64,000 bases of DNA, taken from contig DARI01000006.1 in the NCBI GenBank assembly GCA_002503285.1, positions 1-64,000 of the forward strand, read 5' to 3'. Origin of the DNA: Euryarchaeota archaeon UBA557 (GTDB lineage Archaea; Thermoplasmatota; Poseidoniia; Poseidoniales; Thalassarchaeaceae). This document shows, in pieces, positions 45,563 through 55,204 of this stretch; positions within the stretch are counted from its first letter, which is position 1, and each line of letters begins with the position of its first letter. The notes beneath the pieces were generated by a model. That model made no database searches and was not told the origin of the DNA. It worked only from the letters and a program-made list of their open reading frames with translations. A program made the translations under genes and the position numbers.

Positions 45563-45600
45563 ACCTTCAAAGCGGTTTCATTCAAGGAGGGATTATAGAT

Positions 45601-46686
45601 ATGACAATTGAGATGCCATCACCTCCCAGAATCAAAAAGGGAGTTATTGTAAAAAAGTATTCAGAAGAGGATATTTATGCAGAATCTGAACGTCTATACA
45701 ATAAAATTAATCAAAAGGAAAGATGGACTGTAGATATTTGTAAGACTATAGCGCCTTTGACATTGGAAATAAATCAACTAAAAAAAGAAAAGGATGTTTT
45801 TTTAATAGCGCATTCTTATCAAACTCCTGATATAATTTATGGAGTTGCCGATGAAGTTTCAGATAGTTATTCATTATCCAAGTCTGCTAGAGATGCTTCG
45901 CAACAAATAATTCTTTTTTCTAGCGTAAGATTTATGGCTGAAACAGCTAAAATAGTTAGTCCTTTAAAGACCATTATTCATCCATCTCCTGATGCTGGAT
46001 GCTCCCTCAGTGATGGCATAAGTGCTGGAGATGTAAGAGAATTAAAGAGACTGTTTCCAGGAGTTCCTGTGGCTTGCTACATCAACACAACTGCAGAAGT
46101 AAAAGCTGAATGTGATGTTTGCGTTACCAGTAGCAATTACCTAAAGATATGTGAGAGGCTTCCTGGAGATAAATTAATTTTTGTTCCAGATAAATTTATG
46201 GGCAAACATCTACAAAATTCACTTAGAGGTAAAAAAGAAGTTATCATTTATGATGGCGAGTGTGAGGTTCACGCTATTTTTACTGGAGAAAAAATTAGAA
46301 ATTGGAGAAAAAGAATGAATGCTCAAGGAATTAATCTTACAGTTCTTAGTCACCCCGAATGTGATGCTGAGGTATTAGAAGAAAGTGACATAGTTGGAAG
46401 TAGTGAAGTTTTGATAACGAAAACCATAGAACTATCTGAAAATGGTGAGAAAAATGTGATGTTGATAACAGAATGTGGAACTGTAGATAGAATATTGGCT
46501 GAAACTAAAAATGATTTGAATGTCATAGGGGCTTGCGTAATGTGTAAACATATGAAAAAAACTCATTTAGAAGATATTTTACAGTCTTTAAGGAATCCAA
46601 CATCAGAACAAATTATTGAATTGGATGACGAAATAATATTAAAGGCTAAAAAAAGCTTGGAAGAAATGTTTAGATTAGCAGAATAA
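45601..46686 (+). CDS. nadA: Quinolinate synthase A
   Basis: Makes quinolinate from iminoaspartate and DHAP in NAD synthesis, using a 4Fe-4S cluster. The 361-residue protein has AHSYQTPDIIYGVADEVSDSY, VACYINTTAEVKAECD, SHPECDAEVLE and CVMCKHMKKTHLEDIL; the cluster ligands lie in these Cys regions. Start is ATG 45601, with AAGGAGG at 45584-45590 as a strong ribosome-binding site 10 bases upstream. A longer frame from 45532 would overlap bud32. NadB and NadC are not in the window. Confidence 0.95.
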   Translation: MTIEMPSPPRIKKGVIVKKYSEEDIYAESERLYNKINQKERWTVDICKTIAPLTLEINQLKKEKDVFLIAHSYQTPDIIYGVADEVSDSYSLSKSARDASQQIILFSSVRFMAETAKIVSPLKTIIHPSPDAGCSLSDGISAGDVRELKRLFPGVPVACYINTTAEVKAECDVCVTSSNYLKICERLPGDKLIFVPDKFMGKHLQNSLRGKKEVIIYDGECEVHAIFTGEKIRNWRKRMNAQGINLTVLSHPECDAEVLEESDIVGSSEVLITKTIELSENGEKNVMLITECGTVDRILAETKNDLNVIGACVMCKHMKKTHLEDILQSLRNPTSEQIIELDDEIILKAKKSLEEMFRLAE

Positions 46687-48759
46687 TTAAGTTTTATTTT
46701 CTTTTATTGATTGCGAAGACCAAACAAATATTAATGGGATTAACATTAGAATTGCTGTTTGGATTACAACTGAAGAATATGGTTGAAAGATTTCTTCTAG
46801 TGAATGTACAATTAATACAGGGCTAGAACTAGGCCTAGTCTCCAACCATGCCACGCTTCCTTTGAGAACTTGTGGGTGTTGTTCATTTACTTGGTCAAAT
46901 GTTAATTGAGTTGATAAGTTAGTCTCCATATTATATATCCAAACATCATTATTGTTTGGTTGGTCATCTATTGTTAATGTAGGGTTCCAACTACTAATTT
47001 GTAAAAATGCAATATTATCATCTGAAATACTTGGAGATGAAGATTGCCATAGAGGATCTCCAAGAATAGTCTGATTACCAGTTAAGATATCGATTAAAAT
47101 TAACCTATCAATTGGCCCTAAGTCAACGACTGCAACTAACCAATTACCATCCATTTCTAACTTACTTATAGTAGAATTTTTATAATCCAAAACTATATCA
47201 TCAGATAGCAGAGTTTGGTCAGAAAGAAGATCTTTCGACTTGATTTCTATATTTGTATTTATTAGATAATCTAAAGAAGTGATATTAACAATTGGGCCAA
47301 AAGTTGAGTTTGACGCCCATGCAATCATATTATTTGATGATGTGATTGCAGTAGAGTTCAAAGCTTCAGGAATAGTAATGCCTTCTCCATTTTTATTTAC
47401 TATCTTAATTAAATTATCATGTAGTATCATTATATTCACTTCATCGTTATCTGCGGCGATAGAGATATCTAATATTATATCTTCAGGATAAATTTTGAAA
47501 AGTGGTTGTAATGTTCCTTTCCCATCATCAAATTCAAAATAATCTATGCGTTCATTTGTAAATAAAGCAAAACCTAAATCAGAAGTGGTTACTTTTGGAG
47601 TAGTCGTCCATGGCTTGGTTGAGATAGTACGATTATCTAGTGAAGTAGTATTCCAAGCTGCAACAAAAATGGTTTCATCCGGCAATTCTTCAATTGTAAT
47701 TAGCCACTCTCCGGAACCTGCCGTCGATGTCGGCCATTCTGCACCCTCAAGTGGAAGATTTTGATGTGTAGCATCCCACAATAATATTCCACTTGTTGAT
47801 ATCAATAAAGTTGCAATGAAGAGACTTGTTTGTTTTTTACTAGGTTCTTGGTATGGTTCAATTAATTTTTTGAAGAGTTCTATTGAACTAGAAATAGAAT
47901 CTCTTGGATTGTCAAGTATTCTAGCTAGGCGATGGGAAAATCTTCTTTCATCGAAAATACTCCAAATTGATTTATGAGTTTTTTGTGACATTTGTACTGC
48001 AAGCATTGCAATCAGCATCCCCCCTATTATATCTAATAGCCAATGAATGCCTAGATATATGATGGTGAATGCAGTTACTGAAATGAATAGTAAAATAAAA
48101 TTAGAAAATTTTGCCCATCTTCCATCTTCATCCCATTTTTGTAAAGTGAGCCAAACCGCAAATGGCAAGCCTATATGCAGACTTGGCATACCATTTGTAA
48201 ATGGATCAATTCGGGTAAACCAATTATGAATTTCTGGCGTCAAATCATATGCAATAGTTGCCATAGCTGGAATATGGTCGCCTGTTACTCTCACATTAAA
48301 TAAAATATAAAATGGTAATGCGAGTATGTAAACCCAAAATATTGACAAACAAACCCTATCTGCCATATGCCTATCATCAAAATATATTGGATATATTAGC
48401 GATGAAAATGTTACTGACATAAATCCCATAACATAAAAATGAGTAAAGAATTGATCTAATAAAAAACTTCTAAATCCTTCTTGTATCCATAAAACAACAT
48501 CGCCCTCAATTGCATAAACATACGGAGTCATGTCTATTCTTGTATTGGCCATAATTGATCTATCTAGTCCGTCAAATATATCTTTCCAAACATAAACAGA
48601 AAATACTAAGATTATGTGAGCCCAATAACGTCTGAACATATCGATAAAACCATCGATTGTTAATTTAGCATAAGGTGGCTTGAAAATTGGCATTGATGCC
48701 AAACTAAGTATAATTGCCCCAGTTACCCAGGTTATGTAAATCCCAGTCTCAGCAACCAT
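46687..48759 (-). CDS. PAP2-type membrane phosphatase fused to an exported beta-propeller
   Basis: A 690-residue protein. The N-terminal 300 residues have several membrane segments and the PAP2 phosphatase motifs MPSLH (191-195) and GIHWLLD (His239, Asp243). A further membrane segment (about 318-334) leads to a long beta-rich domain of about 320 residues with repeats like DLVLDYK..., TILGDPLWQSSSPSISDDNIAFL and QLTFDQVNEQHPQVLKGSVAWLETRP (TolB-like propeller), then a C-terminal segment. The propeller should face outside. It may act on lipid phosphates or phosphoinositol-type glycolipids. The architecture is unusual. Confidence 0.85.
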   Translation of the reverse strand: MVAETGIYITWVTGAIILSLASMPIFKPPYAKLTIDGFIDMFRRYWAHIILVFSVYVWKDIFDGLDRSIMANTRIDMTPYVYAIEGDVVLWIQEGFRSFLLDQFFTHFYVMGFMSVTFSSLIYPIYFDDRHMADRVCLSIFWVYILALPFYILFNVRVTGDHIPAMATIAYDLTPEIHNWFTRIDPFTNGMPSLHIGLPFAVWLTLQKWDEDGRWAKFSNFILLFISVTAFTIIYLGIHWLLDIIGGMLIAMLAVQMSQKTHKSIWSIFDERRFSHRLARILDNPRDSISSSIELFKKLIEPYQEPSKKQTSLFIATLLISTSGILLWDATHQNLPLEGAEWPTSTAGSGEWLITIEELPDETIFVAAWNTTSLDNRTISTKPWTTTPKVTTSDLGFALFTNERIDYFEFDDGKGTLQPLFKIYPEDIILDISIAADNDEVNIMILHDNLIKIVNKNGEGITIPEALNSTAITSSNNMIAWASNSTFGPIVNITSLDYLINTNIEIKSKDLLSDQTLLSDDIVLDYKNSTISKLEMDGNWLVAVVDLGPIDRLILIDILTGNQTILGDPLWQSSSPSISDDNIAFLQISSWNPTLTIDDQPNNNDVWIYNMETNLSTQLTFDQVNEQHPQVLKGSVAWLETRPSSSPVLIVHSLEEIFQPYSSVVIQTAILMLIPLIFVWSSQSIKENKT

Positions 48760-48818
48760 CGTATCATTATACGGGAGTGGCTTTTATGAAATCAAATCGA
48801 CCCATAATTATGACTGAA

Positions 48819-49832
48819 TTAGATGATTTTTAGAGTATTAGTAGAATCTCCATCTAATGAATTAAGAATATTTTCGACTATAATATCAAATGCTTTTGCT
48901 GTATCGCCATCAGGTTCGGCAACTATTCTGTGAACTCCATCATCTCCTCCCCTAACAATGCCTGGATCAAATGGCAAGGAACCTAGGTAAGGTACTTCTA
49001 ATTCATTGGCAGCTAAAAGTCCGCCCCCTTTCTTAAATAGATCTAAAATCATTGACCAATTTCCTTCTTCATCACATTTACATTCAATTGGCGTTCCTTC
49101 AGGGCCTATTAGTGAAACTATTGAGTTGGGACTTCCCTTACCTTTGATAGAATATCCACTCATATTTTCCACTACTCCCAGGACGGGGACAGAAAGAGTT
49201 TTTGCAAAATTTATTGATTTTCTACTATCCAAAAGTGCGACCTCTTGAGGTGTTGTAACTATAACTACTCCATCTATTCCAGGAAGGTGCTGACTGACTG
49301 TCAAAGGTTCATCACTAGTTCCCGGCGGGAAATCTACAATTAGTGCATCGAGTTTACCCCAAGCCACATCACCAATAAATTGTTGAATTGCCCCTAATTT
49401 TATTGGCCCTCTCCATATAACTGGTTTATCTGGATCTTCGATTAAAAATGCCATTGAAATTACTTTGACGCCATGTGGCCCTATTGCCGGATATATTTGT
49501 TCATTTTCGACTGTTAAATCGGTATTATCCAATCCTAACATTTTTGGAATATTGGGTCCAGTTATGTCAATATCCATAAGGCCTACTTTCATACCTTTTA
49601 TTGCTAGAGAAATGGCTAATCCTGTGGCAACTGTGGATTTACCAACTCCTCCTTTTCCCGATAAAACTAGAATTTTGTGTTTAATGTCTTCTCCGAGTTT
49701 AGCAATACGCATTTTTCTTTGTAATTCCCTATATGCCTGTTCCATTTGTGTTTTTTGTTCATTACTGGGGTTTTTTTCTAGAGATTTTGGGGCCCCTGAT
49801 TGATTATGTTGACTAATGGGCGAATCGCTCAT
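48819..49832 (-). CDS. apbC: Mrp/NBP35-type P-loop ATPase, iron-sulfur carrier
   Basis: Iron-sulfur cluster carrier of the Mrp/ApbC family. The 337-residue protein has the deviant Walker A GKGGVGKST (59-67), IDITGPNIPKMLG, VIWRGPIKLGAIQQFIGDVAWGKLDALIVDFPPGTSDEP and VENMSGYS. The family usually has CPxC just after this VENMSG block. Here it is replaced by a longer segment ending in ECKCDEEG, a CxC pair. The cluster site may be altered. Start is ATG 49832. Confidence 0.93.
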   Translation of the reverse strand: MSDSPISQHNQSGAPKSLEKNPSNEQKTQMEQAYRELQRKMRIAKLGEDIKHKILVLSGKGGVGKSTVATGLAISLAIKGMKVGLMDIDITGPNIPKMLGLDNTDLTVENEQIYPAIGPHGVKVISMAFLIEDPDKPVIWRGPIKLGAIQQFIGDVAWGKLDALIVDFPPGTSDEPLTVSQHLPGIDGVVIVTTPQEVALLDSRKSINFAKTLSVPVLGVVENMSGYSIKGKGSPNSIVSLIGPEGTPIECKCDEEGNWSMILDLFKKGGGLLAANELEVPYLGSLPFDPGIVRGGDDGVHRIVAEPDGDTAKAFDIIVENILNSLDGDSTNTLKII

Positions 49833-49958
49833 AATCTACTGCAATAGTCGAGTGTACTTCAAATATAGCCAAAGAATATTATATAATTATTAGTAGATTT
49901 ATAAAAATATATTAGATATATTGGTTAAGTTAATTAAGTTCAATAAGAAAAAAAAAAT

Positions 49959-50315
49959 ATGAGGTTACTATTCGTATGTGTAGGGAATACCTGCCGCAGT
50001 CAAATGGCAGAAGCCATAGCTAAAAATCTTGGACATTATGCAAACTCTGCAGGAACACATCCAGGAAATAAAGTTGCAAGTAATGCCATAGAGGTTCTTT
50101 CAGAACTAAATATAGATATAAATAGGCAAAGACCTAAGTCAATATCGGAAATTGATATAACTGGTTTTGACAAGATAATTAGTATGGGTTGCGGAGTTGA
50201 ATGCCCTCAAATAAATATCGATATTGATTGGAATTTAAAAGACCCTTATGGTCAAGATTTGGATTTTTATAGACAAACTAGGGATAAGATTTCAAAATAT
50301 ATTCATCAATTATAA
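49959..50315 (+). CDS. Low-molecular-weight phosphatase / ArsC-type arsenate reductase-like
   Basis: A 118-residue protein with the P-loop CVGNTCRSQ (Cys-x5-Arg), and MGCGVECP, which provides two Cys residues at the ArsC resolving positions, and DPYGQDLDFYRQTRDKI (the Asp-Pro acid loop). The Cys pattern favours thioredoxin-coupled arsenate reductase over a plain tyrosine phosphatase. No arsenite pump is nearby. It precedes the tRNA gene. Confidence 0.85.
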   Translation: MRLLFVCVGNTCRSQMAEAIAKNLGHYANSAGTHPGNKVASNAIEVLSELNIDINRQRPKSISEIDITGFDKIISMGCGVECPQINIDIDWNLKDPYGQDLDFYRQTRDKISKYIHQL

Positions 50316-50365
50316 TAAAATCATACCGGCGTCTAGAAAAGCAAATCATTGCTCCCACATGTTAC

Positions 50366-50440
50366 ACGAGTGTAGTGTAGTGGTTATCACCGGGCGTTGC
50401 CAACGCCTGAACCCGGGTTCAAATCCCGGCACTCGTACCA
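50366..50440 (+). tRNA. tRNA-Gly (GCC)
   Basis: The acceptor stem ACGAGTG (50366-50372) pairs with CACTCGT (50430-50436). The anticodon stem GGGCG/CGCCT encloses TTGCCAA with anticodon GCC. The T-arm is CCGGG-TTCAAAT-CCCGG. The discriminator is A (50437), and CCA (50438-50440) is encoded. The first pair is A-U rather than the usual G-C. No intron is seen. Confidence 0.95.
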
Positions 50441-50458
50441 TAAGAAAATTGATATAAA

Positions 50459-53400
50459 TCATATTTCTGATTTTCTAATTAAATAAAATGCTCCACCAAT
50501 GCCAGAAAATAACATTAACATCATACTAAGTATAATTAAATTCATTGAATTATTTTTTAACCAGTTATTATTAATATTTTCATCAGATGGAACCTTCTCT
50601 AAGATCAAATTATAAGATTGTAAATCCGATGGAGTCATTGAGAAGTAGTTATCTGTTGCACGTATAAAAATAATAAAATCTCCTTCTTGGAGAGTACTAC
50701 GTACGTCGAATGATATTGTATAAATTCCATCATTTGGGACTCTATCTTCACCCATTCCATCATCGGACATTAAAAGCCAAGTATTTGAACTTCCAATTGG
50801 TGCTAATCTGCCTATTTTAATTTGGGCAGATGATATATCATCAATATCCGTTATTTGTACTTCTAAGGAGTGGGTTATTTGATTTCCCATATTGGGAATT
50901 GATATCGTTTCGACAATTTTATTATTCTTTAAAATTGTAATATTTTGTGTACTTGGGGGCTCGTTTACTATTATTAATTTACGCCCCTCTATAAATTTCC
51001 CTTCCGAGTAAATTTTACTGGTCAATCTAGATTCTCCATTTTTATCTGTAAGCTTGACGTTCAAGTAAATTTCACCAGGAGATACCGTATCTTTGATTAT
51101 TAATTCACCTGCCCATGCATCTCCGTCATATTCCAAAAAAGTTAATTCCCCACCATTTGCAAACATATCAACTACAATTGATTCAATACCATGGCCGTCT
51201 ATTGCCTTGATTTTAACAGCAATATTATCTCCTCTAAAGACAGTAAGGGGATTAAAATCCATAGATAGCATTCTTGGTGCTGAATTAGTTACCTCTAGGG
51301 AAACAGATTGATTCACCGATGACCAAATGTCATTCATGTGTACATTAAAATCTATTATCCCATATTCCAAACCATTATGAATAATTCCTGAAGTCCAAAT
51401 CCCATCCCTTATAACTAAGTCACCATTTAATCCAGAATCTGATAAAGGTATCATTCCTAAACCTAATTGAGATAAATCAGCATATACCGAAAGCATATCT
51501 GTATCTACATCCTCAACTTTAATTTCAAGATGTGCAAATCCTCCTTCGGTAAATAGAATGCCTTCTCTAAAGCTTACTGATGACTCATTTGAGATGTTAA
51601 TACTTGGTAATGTATTTTCCGCTTCGGTAATTATTGAAGGATATATTATCTCATCTATTGATTGATGTTCAATAAATACCGTAGTTTGATTATTTGACAT
51701 ATCTTCAATACCTAAATCCACATTTCGATACACTTCGCTAAGAAGTCCAGCAAGTAAGCCTTCATTTATAATACTCCCATTTGCAAAAGCGCCATTATCA
51801 TATTCTCCTTCCCAAATGGCAGTAGATACCAAATGAGAGTCAATAATTGCAGAATCGAAGTCTTTTATCTCAACATCGAGTATAAGTTTAGAATTACCCA
51901 CTAAAGTAAATTTATCGCCAATGAGGACGGTTTCTGGACATAATCCAGTCTCCCTGGATATAGGATTAGAGAATATTGACTCAGATGAAGGTGCGATTGG
52001 TTGTAAAATAGTTGGAGAGTCTGGAGGAAATTCATAGTTAACTGAACCGTTATCTTCCACATATTCATATTTTAATGTTCTATTTTCCCAATCTAATTGC
52101 GGTACTGTGTACTCATACGTGAGATTATGTTCTGCATTAAATTCTTGATCTATTGGGCCCAGTGGAGTGGCCGATACATTGAACCAGAATTCATCCTGTA
52201 TCTTATTTGCTTCAAAAAATTGCCCATTTTCATTCTGATATGCACCTGAATCAACAATTTGCCTAACAAGGCCAAAACTACCTTCTGCATCACCATCATA
52301 ATCTCCATCCACAATAATGGTATCAGAAATAGTTTCACCTCCTTCTGATTCAATATGTATTAGTGGAATAGTTCCATTTACCTCTATATATGGTGATTCT
52401 GAGACAATAAAATCAAAATCTCCGGAACCTAGCATCTTCAAATATTGATCTTGTTGCAAACCATTTTCCCATTTATCTCTAAAAAAGAAGTCATCGAGAT
52501 CGAACGAAAATGTTCCTCCTGCGTTTATCCTTAAAGTCATATTTGCTTCTAATTGAGTGTCTTGTAAACGTCTAACTCCATCCTCATCCCATGTTTCATA
52601 GTAAAAAAGAGAGACTTCTCCAAAACCACCTTGTGAACTAGTATTGGAACCTTCATTAAGAGAAATAAATCCAGAGCCTTCTATACTTATTCTTTCTGTT
52701 AGAGTATCACCAGATAATGAGCGTAAAATATATGCATCCCTTATTTGTGCTTCGATGAATAATTCGTTATCCGCATCATTCGTTAAAATAATTGAGCCAC
52801 TGCCGAACATTTCAAATTCTTGTTTAAGTAATTCAAGTCCATCATAAGTCTCATTTAACCATATCTTTTCTAAATCTAAATTTAATTCTCCAACATTGGA
52901 ACCATCGGAAATATCCAAAATTATAGAACCATTTCCTAATTCATTAGATTCCATCAATGAAGCAGTTCTTTTTTGCCATCCCCTACCTTCAAATGACAAT
53001 GATTGGTCATCTTCTCCTTGTCCTTCCTCAATTGCCCATGTTGTTTCTCTTGTTATTTCGTGATCGGCTATTGGTTGATTCCATTGGGTGACTTCAATTG
53101 ATCTGGAACATTGCGCCTCACTAGTATCTAAATTAATTAATATTATATCTGCAAATTTTGGTTTAATGTCAATTACTATGTCAATAAAGCCTCCTGCGTT
53201 AACTGAATTGTAGTCGTTATTTTCTAGAATATTTATGCCGTCACGAAATTGTTGAATTTGAATATCAACTCCTCCAGGAGAATCTCCATTGGAATAAGGA
53301 GGATCAAAAATGACGGTATACCTATGTAGAATTTCAGAAGTATAATTTAAATTCTCAAATTGGTTTATAACGTTCCAATCTACAATAATTTCACATGAAA

Positions 53401-53503
53401 CGTTAGATTCAGAATCTTCACCGAGTATTGAAATTGGCATTAAACTAAATATTAATATTGTAACAAATATTATTGAGGATTGTGATTTCATAGTCCCTCT
53501 CAT
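50459..53503 (-). CDS. Large exported, membrane-anchored surface protein
   Basis: A 1014-residue protein with a signal peptide (SQSSIIFVTILIFSLMPISILG), a long beta-rich exterior and a C-terminal anchor (MNLIILSMMLMLFSGIGGAFYLIRKSEI). The late region (DDGMGEDRVPNDGIYTISFDV) resembles choice-of-anchor/Ig-like domains of archaeal surface proteins. No enzymatic motif is seen. Start is Met1 or Met5. It may form part of the cell coat. It ends 18 bases from the tRNA gene. Confidence 0.8.
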   Translation of the reverse strand: MRGTMKSQSSIIFVTILIFSLMPISILGEDSESNVSCEIIVDWNVINQFENLNYTSEILHRYTVIFDPPYSNGDSPGGVDIQIQQFRDGINILENNDYNSVNAGGFIDIVIDIKPKFADIILINLDTSEAQCSRSIEVTQWNQPIADHEITRETTWAIEEGQGEDDQSLSFEGRGWQKRTASLMESNELGNGSIILDISDGSNVGELNLDLEKIWLNETYDGLELLKQEFEMFGSGSIILTNDADNELFIEAQIRDAYILRSLSGDTLTERISIEGSGFISLNEGSNTSSQGGFGEVSLFYYETWDEDGVRRLQDTQLEANMTLRINAGGTFSFDLDDFFFRDKWENGLQQDQYLKMLGSGDFDFIVSESPYIEVNGTIPLIHIESEGGETISDTIIVDGDYDGDAEGSFGLVRQIVDSGAYQNENGQFFEANKIQDEFWFNVSATPLGPIDQEFNAEHNLTYEYTVPQLDWENRTLKYEYVEDNGSVNYEFPPDSPTILQPIAPSSESIFSNPISRETGLCPETVLIGDKFTLVGNSKLILDVEIKDFDSAIIDSHLVSTAIWEGEYDNGAFANGSIINEGLLAGLLSEVYRNVDLGIEDMSNNQTTVFIEHQSIDEIIYPSIITEAENTLPSINISNESSVSFREGILFTEGGFAHLEIKVEDVDTDMLSVYADLSQLGLGMIPLSDSGLNGDLVIRDGIWTSGIIHNGLEYGIIDFNVHMNDIWSSVNQSVSLEVTNSAPRMLSMDFNPLTVFRGDNIAVKIKAIDGHGIESIVVDMFANGGELTFLEYDGDAWAGELIIKDTVSPGEIYLNVKLTDKNGESRLTSKIYSEGKFIEGRKLIIVNEPPSTQNITILKNNKIVETISIPNMGNQITHSLEVQITDIDDISSAQIKIGRLAPIGSSNTWLLMSDDGMGEDRVPNDGIYTISFDVRSTLQEGDFIIFIRATDNYFSMTPSDLQSYNLILEKVPSDENINNNWLKNNSMNLIILSMMLMLFSGIGGAFYLIRKSEI

Positions 53504-53628
53504 TTATTATGTTAATTGTGAAAGTATATGAAATTGTTTTTTCCCTGATTATAATTTTAAGAAATACAGTTTGAAAAAATAAATGATTAATGTAGGCCAT
53601 TTGATTACTATTAGAATTATTGGAAATT

Positions 53629-54102
53629 TTAAAACAGTGGTTCGATATAATCATCATCAACACCGGAACGTTCTCTCCACAGTGATGTTGGTACATCGTC
53701 GTAAATTCCAGCATAAGGATCGTTTTCCTTAACACTTCCTTTGTTCTTTGCGGCTTCAGCAGCAGCTAGAGCAAATGCTTCTGCATTTGCTTTAAATTTC
53801 CAATAATGAATTCTCCACTCCCGACCATCCCAAAGGGTTGTTTCTTCCGATTCAGTAGTTAATAAATCATAATCCTGTAATTGATAAAATAAATTTCTAT
53901 CTGTAGGCTCTAATGCGTTATCGATAATTCTATTGGAGAAACCAAAAAAACCTAAAGCATGTTCAGCTATATTTTCAGCTACAACAGTTTCCATATCTAT
54001 ATCGACTTTTGTCCTTATAGCCTGAGTGAGTTGTGCTAGTGTCAACCCCATCCCATAGTACCTCAGTACTTCGCATACGAGACGCCTCGTTATTTCAACC
54101 AT
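53629..54102 (-). CDS. Hypothetical protein, possibly DUF6015-like
   Basis: A 157-residue cytoplasmic protein. It has a helical N-terminus (MVEITRRLVCEVLRYYGMGLTLAQLTQAI), then AENIAEHALGFFGFSNRIIDNALEPTDRNLFYQLQDYDLLTTESEE and WDGREWRIHYWKF, a winged-helix-like order. It resembles, as I recall, the archaeal DUF6015 family. No enzymatic motif is visible. Divergent from the agmatinase gene. Confidence 0.75.
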   Translation of the reverse strand: MVEITRRLVCEVLRYYGMGLTLAQLTQAIRTKVDIDMETVVAENIAEHALGFFGFSNRIIDNALEPTDRNLFYQLQDYDLLTTESEETTLWDGREWRIHYWKFKANAEAFALAAAEAAKNKGSVKENDPYAGIYDDVPTSLWRERSGVDDDYIEPLF

Positions 54103-54141
54103 GTCACATAATGTGTATTTTTATAGACTAAAACATCCGAA

Positions 54142-55107
54142 GTGATTAATTTTCATAGTGTCCTCGGATATGCTGTGAGTCAGACGGGCAGTCAAACATT
54201 TCTCGGCCTTAAAGAGCCTAAATATGGGCCATGGGACATCGCAATATTACCTATTCCTTTGGAGATAACTACAAGTTGGAAAGAAGGGACTGCAATGGGC
54301 CCTAATGCATGCTTAGAAGTAAGTTCTCAAGTTGAATTATATGATGAGCTATTAGAAAATGAATTACCCTGCGGACTATCTTTTCATACATCTATTCCTT
54401 GGAGTTCAGATGAGGGTACTTTAGAAAAGCAATTAGATTCAATTAAAGAATACGTAAAACCTTGGACTAATGGTAAACAATTTCCACTTATTTTGGGAGG
54501 TGAGCATGGTATCCTACTCCCGATTATTGAAAGTTTATCTGATAATTCTAAAATAAATTATTTGCAAGATTTAACAATAGTTCAAATTGATGCTCATGCT
54601 GACTTAAGGAATGAGTTGAATGGAGAAAAATTTTCACATGGTACCGTAGTTAGAAGATGTTTAGATTCAGGTGTAGGAAAGGTGATTCAAATTGGAGTTA
54701 GGGCATTTAATAAAGAGGAGTTCGAAATAATTAACAATGATGTTAGAGTCGATACATGGTTTGCTAGAGACTTATTTGGACTACGAAATAAAAATAAGAC
54801 ATGGGCCAAGTTACTAAATAAAATTGAGGAATTGAGAGGGCCAATTTGGTTGACTTTTGATATCGACGGACTTGATTCGTCATTAGTTCCATCCACTGGG
54901 ACTCCGATGCCTGGGGGGCTATCCTATTGGCAAGCAATAGAATTAATTGAAAAATTATTTTTTGCAGATGGGACAGAAATAATAGGTGCTGATATTAATG
55001 AAATAAATCAAGGCGGTATTGATTCATTAACAGAATTTAATGCAGCTTTAATAGCTACAAAAATTGTTGCTTGCCAAACTTTCTTGATTCGGGCGCAGAA
55101 GGATTGA
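54142..55107 (+). CDS. Agmatinase/arginase family ureohydrolase
   Basis: A 321-residue manganese enzyme. The metal ligands are in GGEHG, DAHADLR and FDIDGLD. Agmatinase would yield putrescine; other ureohydrolases of the family use guanidinobutyrate or formiminoglutamate. The specificity is not shown. The start is a GTG at 54142; TTTTATAG lies about 20 bases upstream. Divergent from the DUF6015-like gene. Confidence 0.9.
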   Translation: MINFHSVLGYAVSQTGSQTFLGLKEPKYGPWDIAILPIPLEITTSWKEGTAMGPNACLEVSSQVELYDELLENELPCGLSFHTSIPWSSDEGTLEKQLDSIKEYVKPWTNGKQFPLILGGEHGILLPIIESLSDNSKINYLQDLTIVQIDAHADLRNELNGEKFSHGTVVRRCLDSGVGKVIQIGVRAFNKEEFEIINNDVRVDTWFARDLFGLRNKNKTWAKLLNKIEELRGPIWLTFDIDGLDSSLVPSTGTPMPGGLSYWQAIELIEKLFFADGTEIIGADINEINQGGIDSLTEFNAALIATKIVACQTFLIRAQKD

Positions 55108-55204
55108 ACATGCCTACCTTATCCGCTTAGAACATACATAGTGTAATCATAGTGAAATTAATTATACGAGTTGTATTTAGAAAATAGGGAAATTGTGAGA
55201 CATT

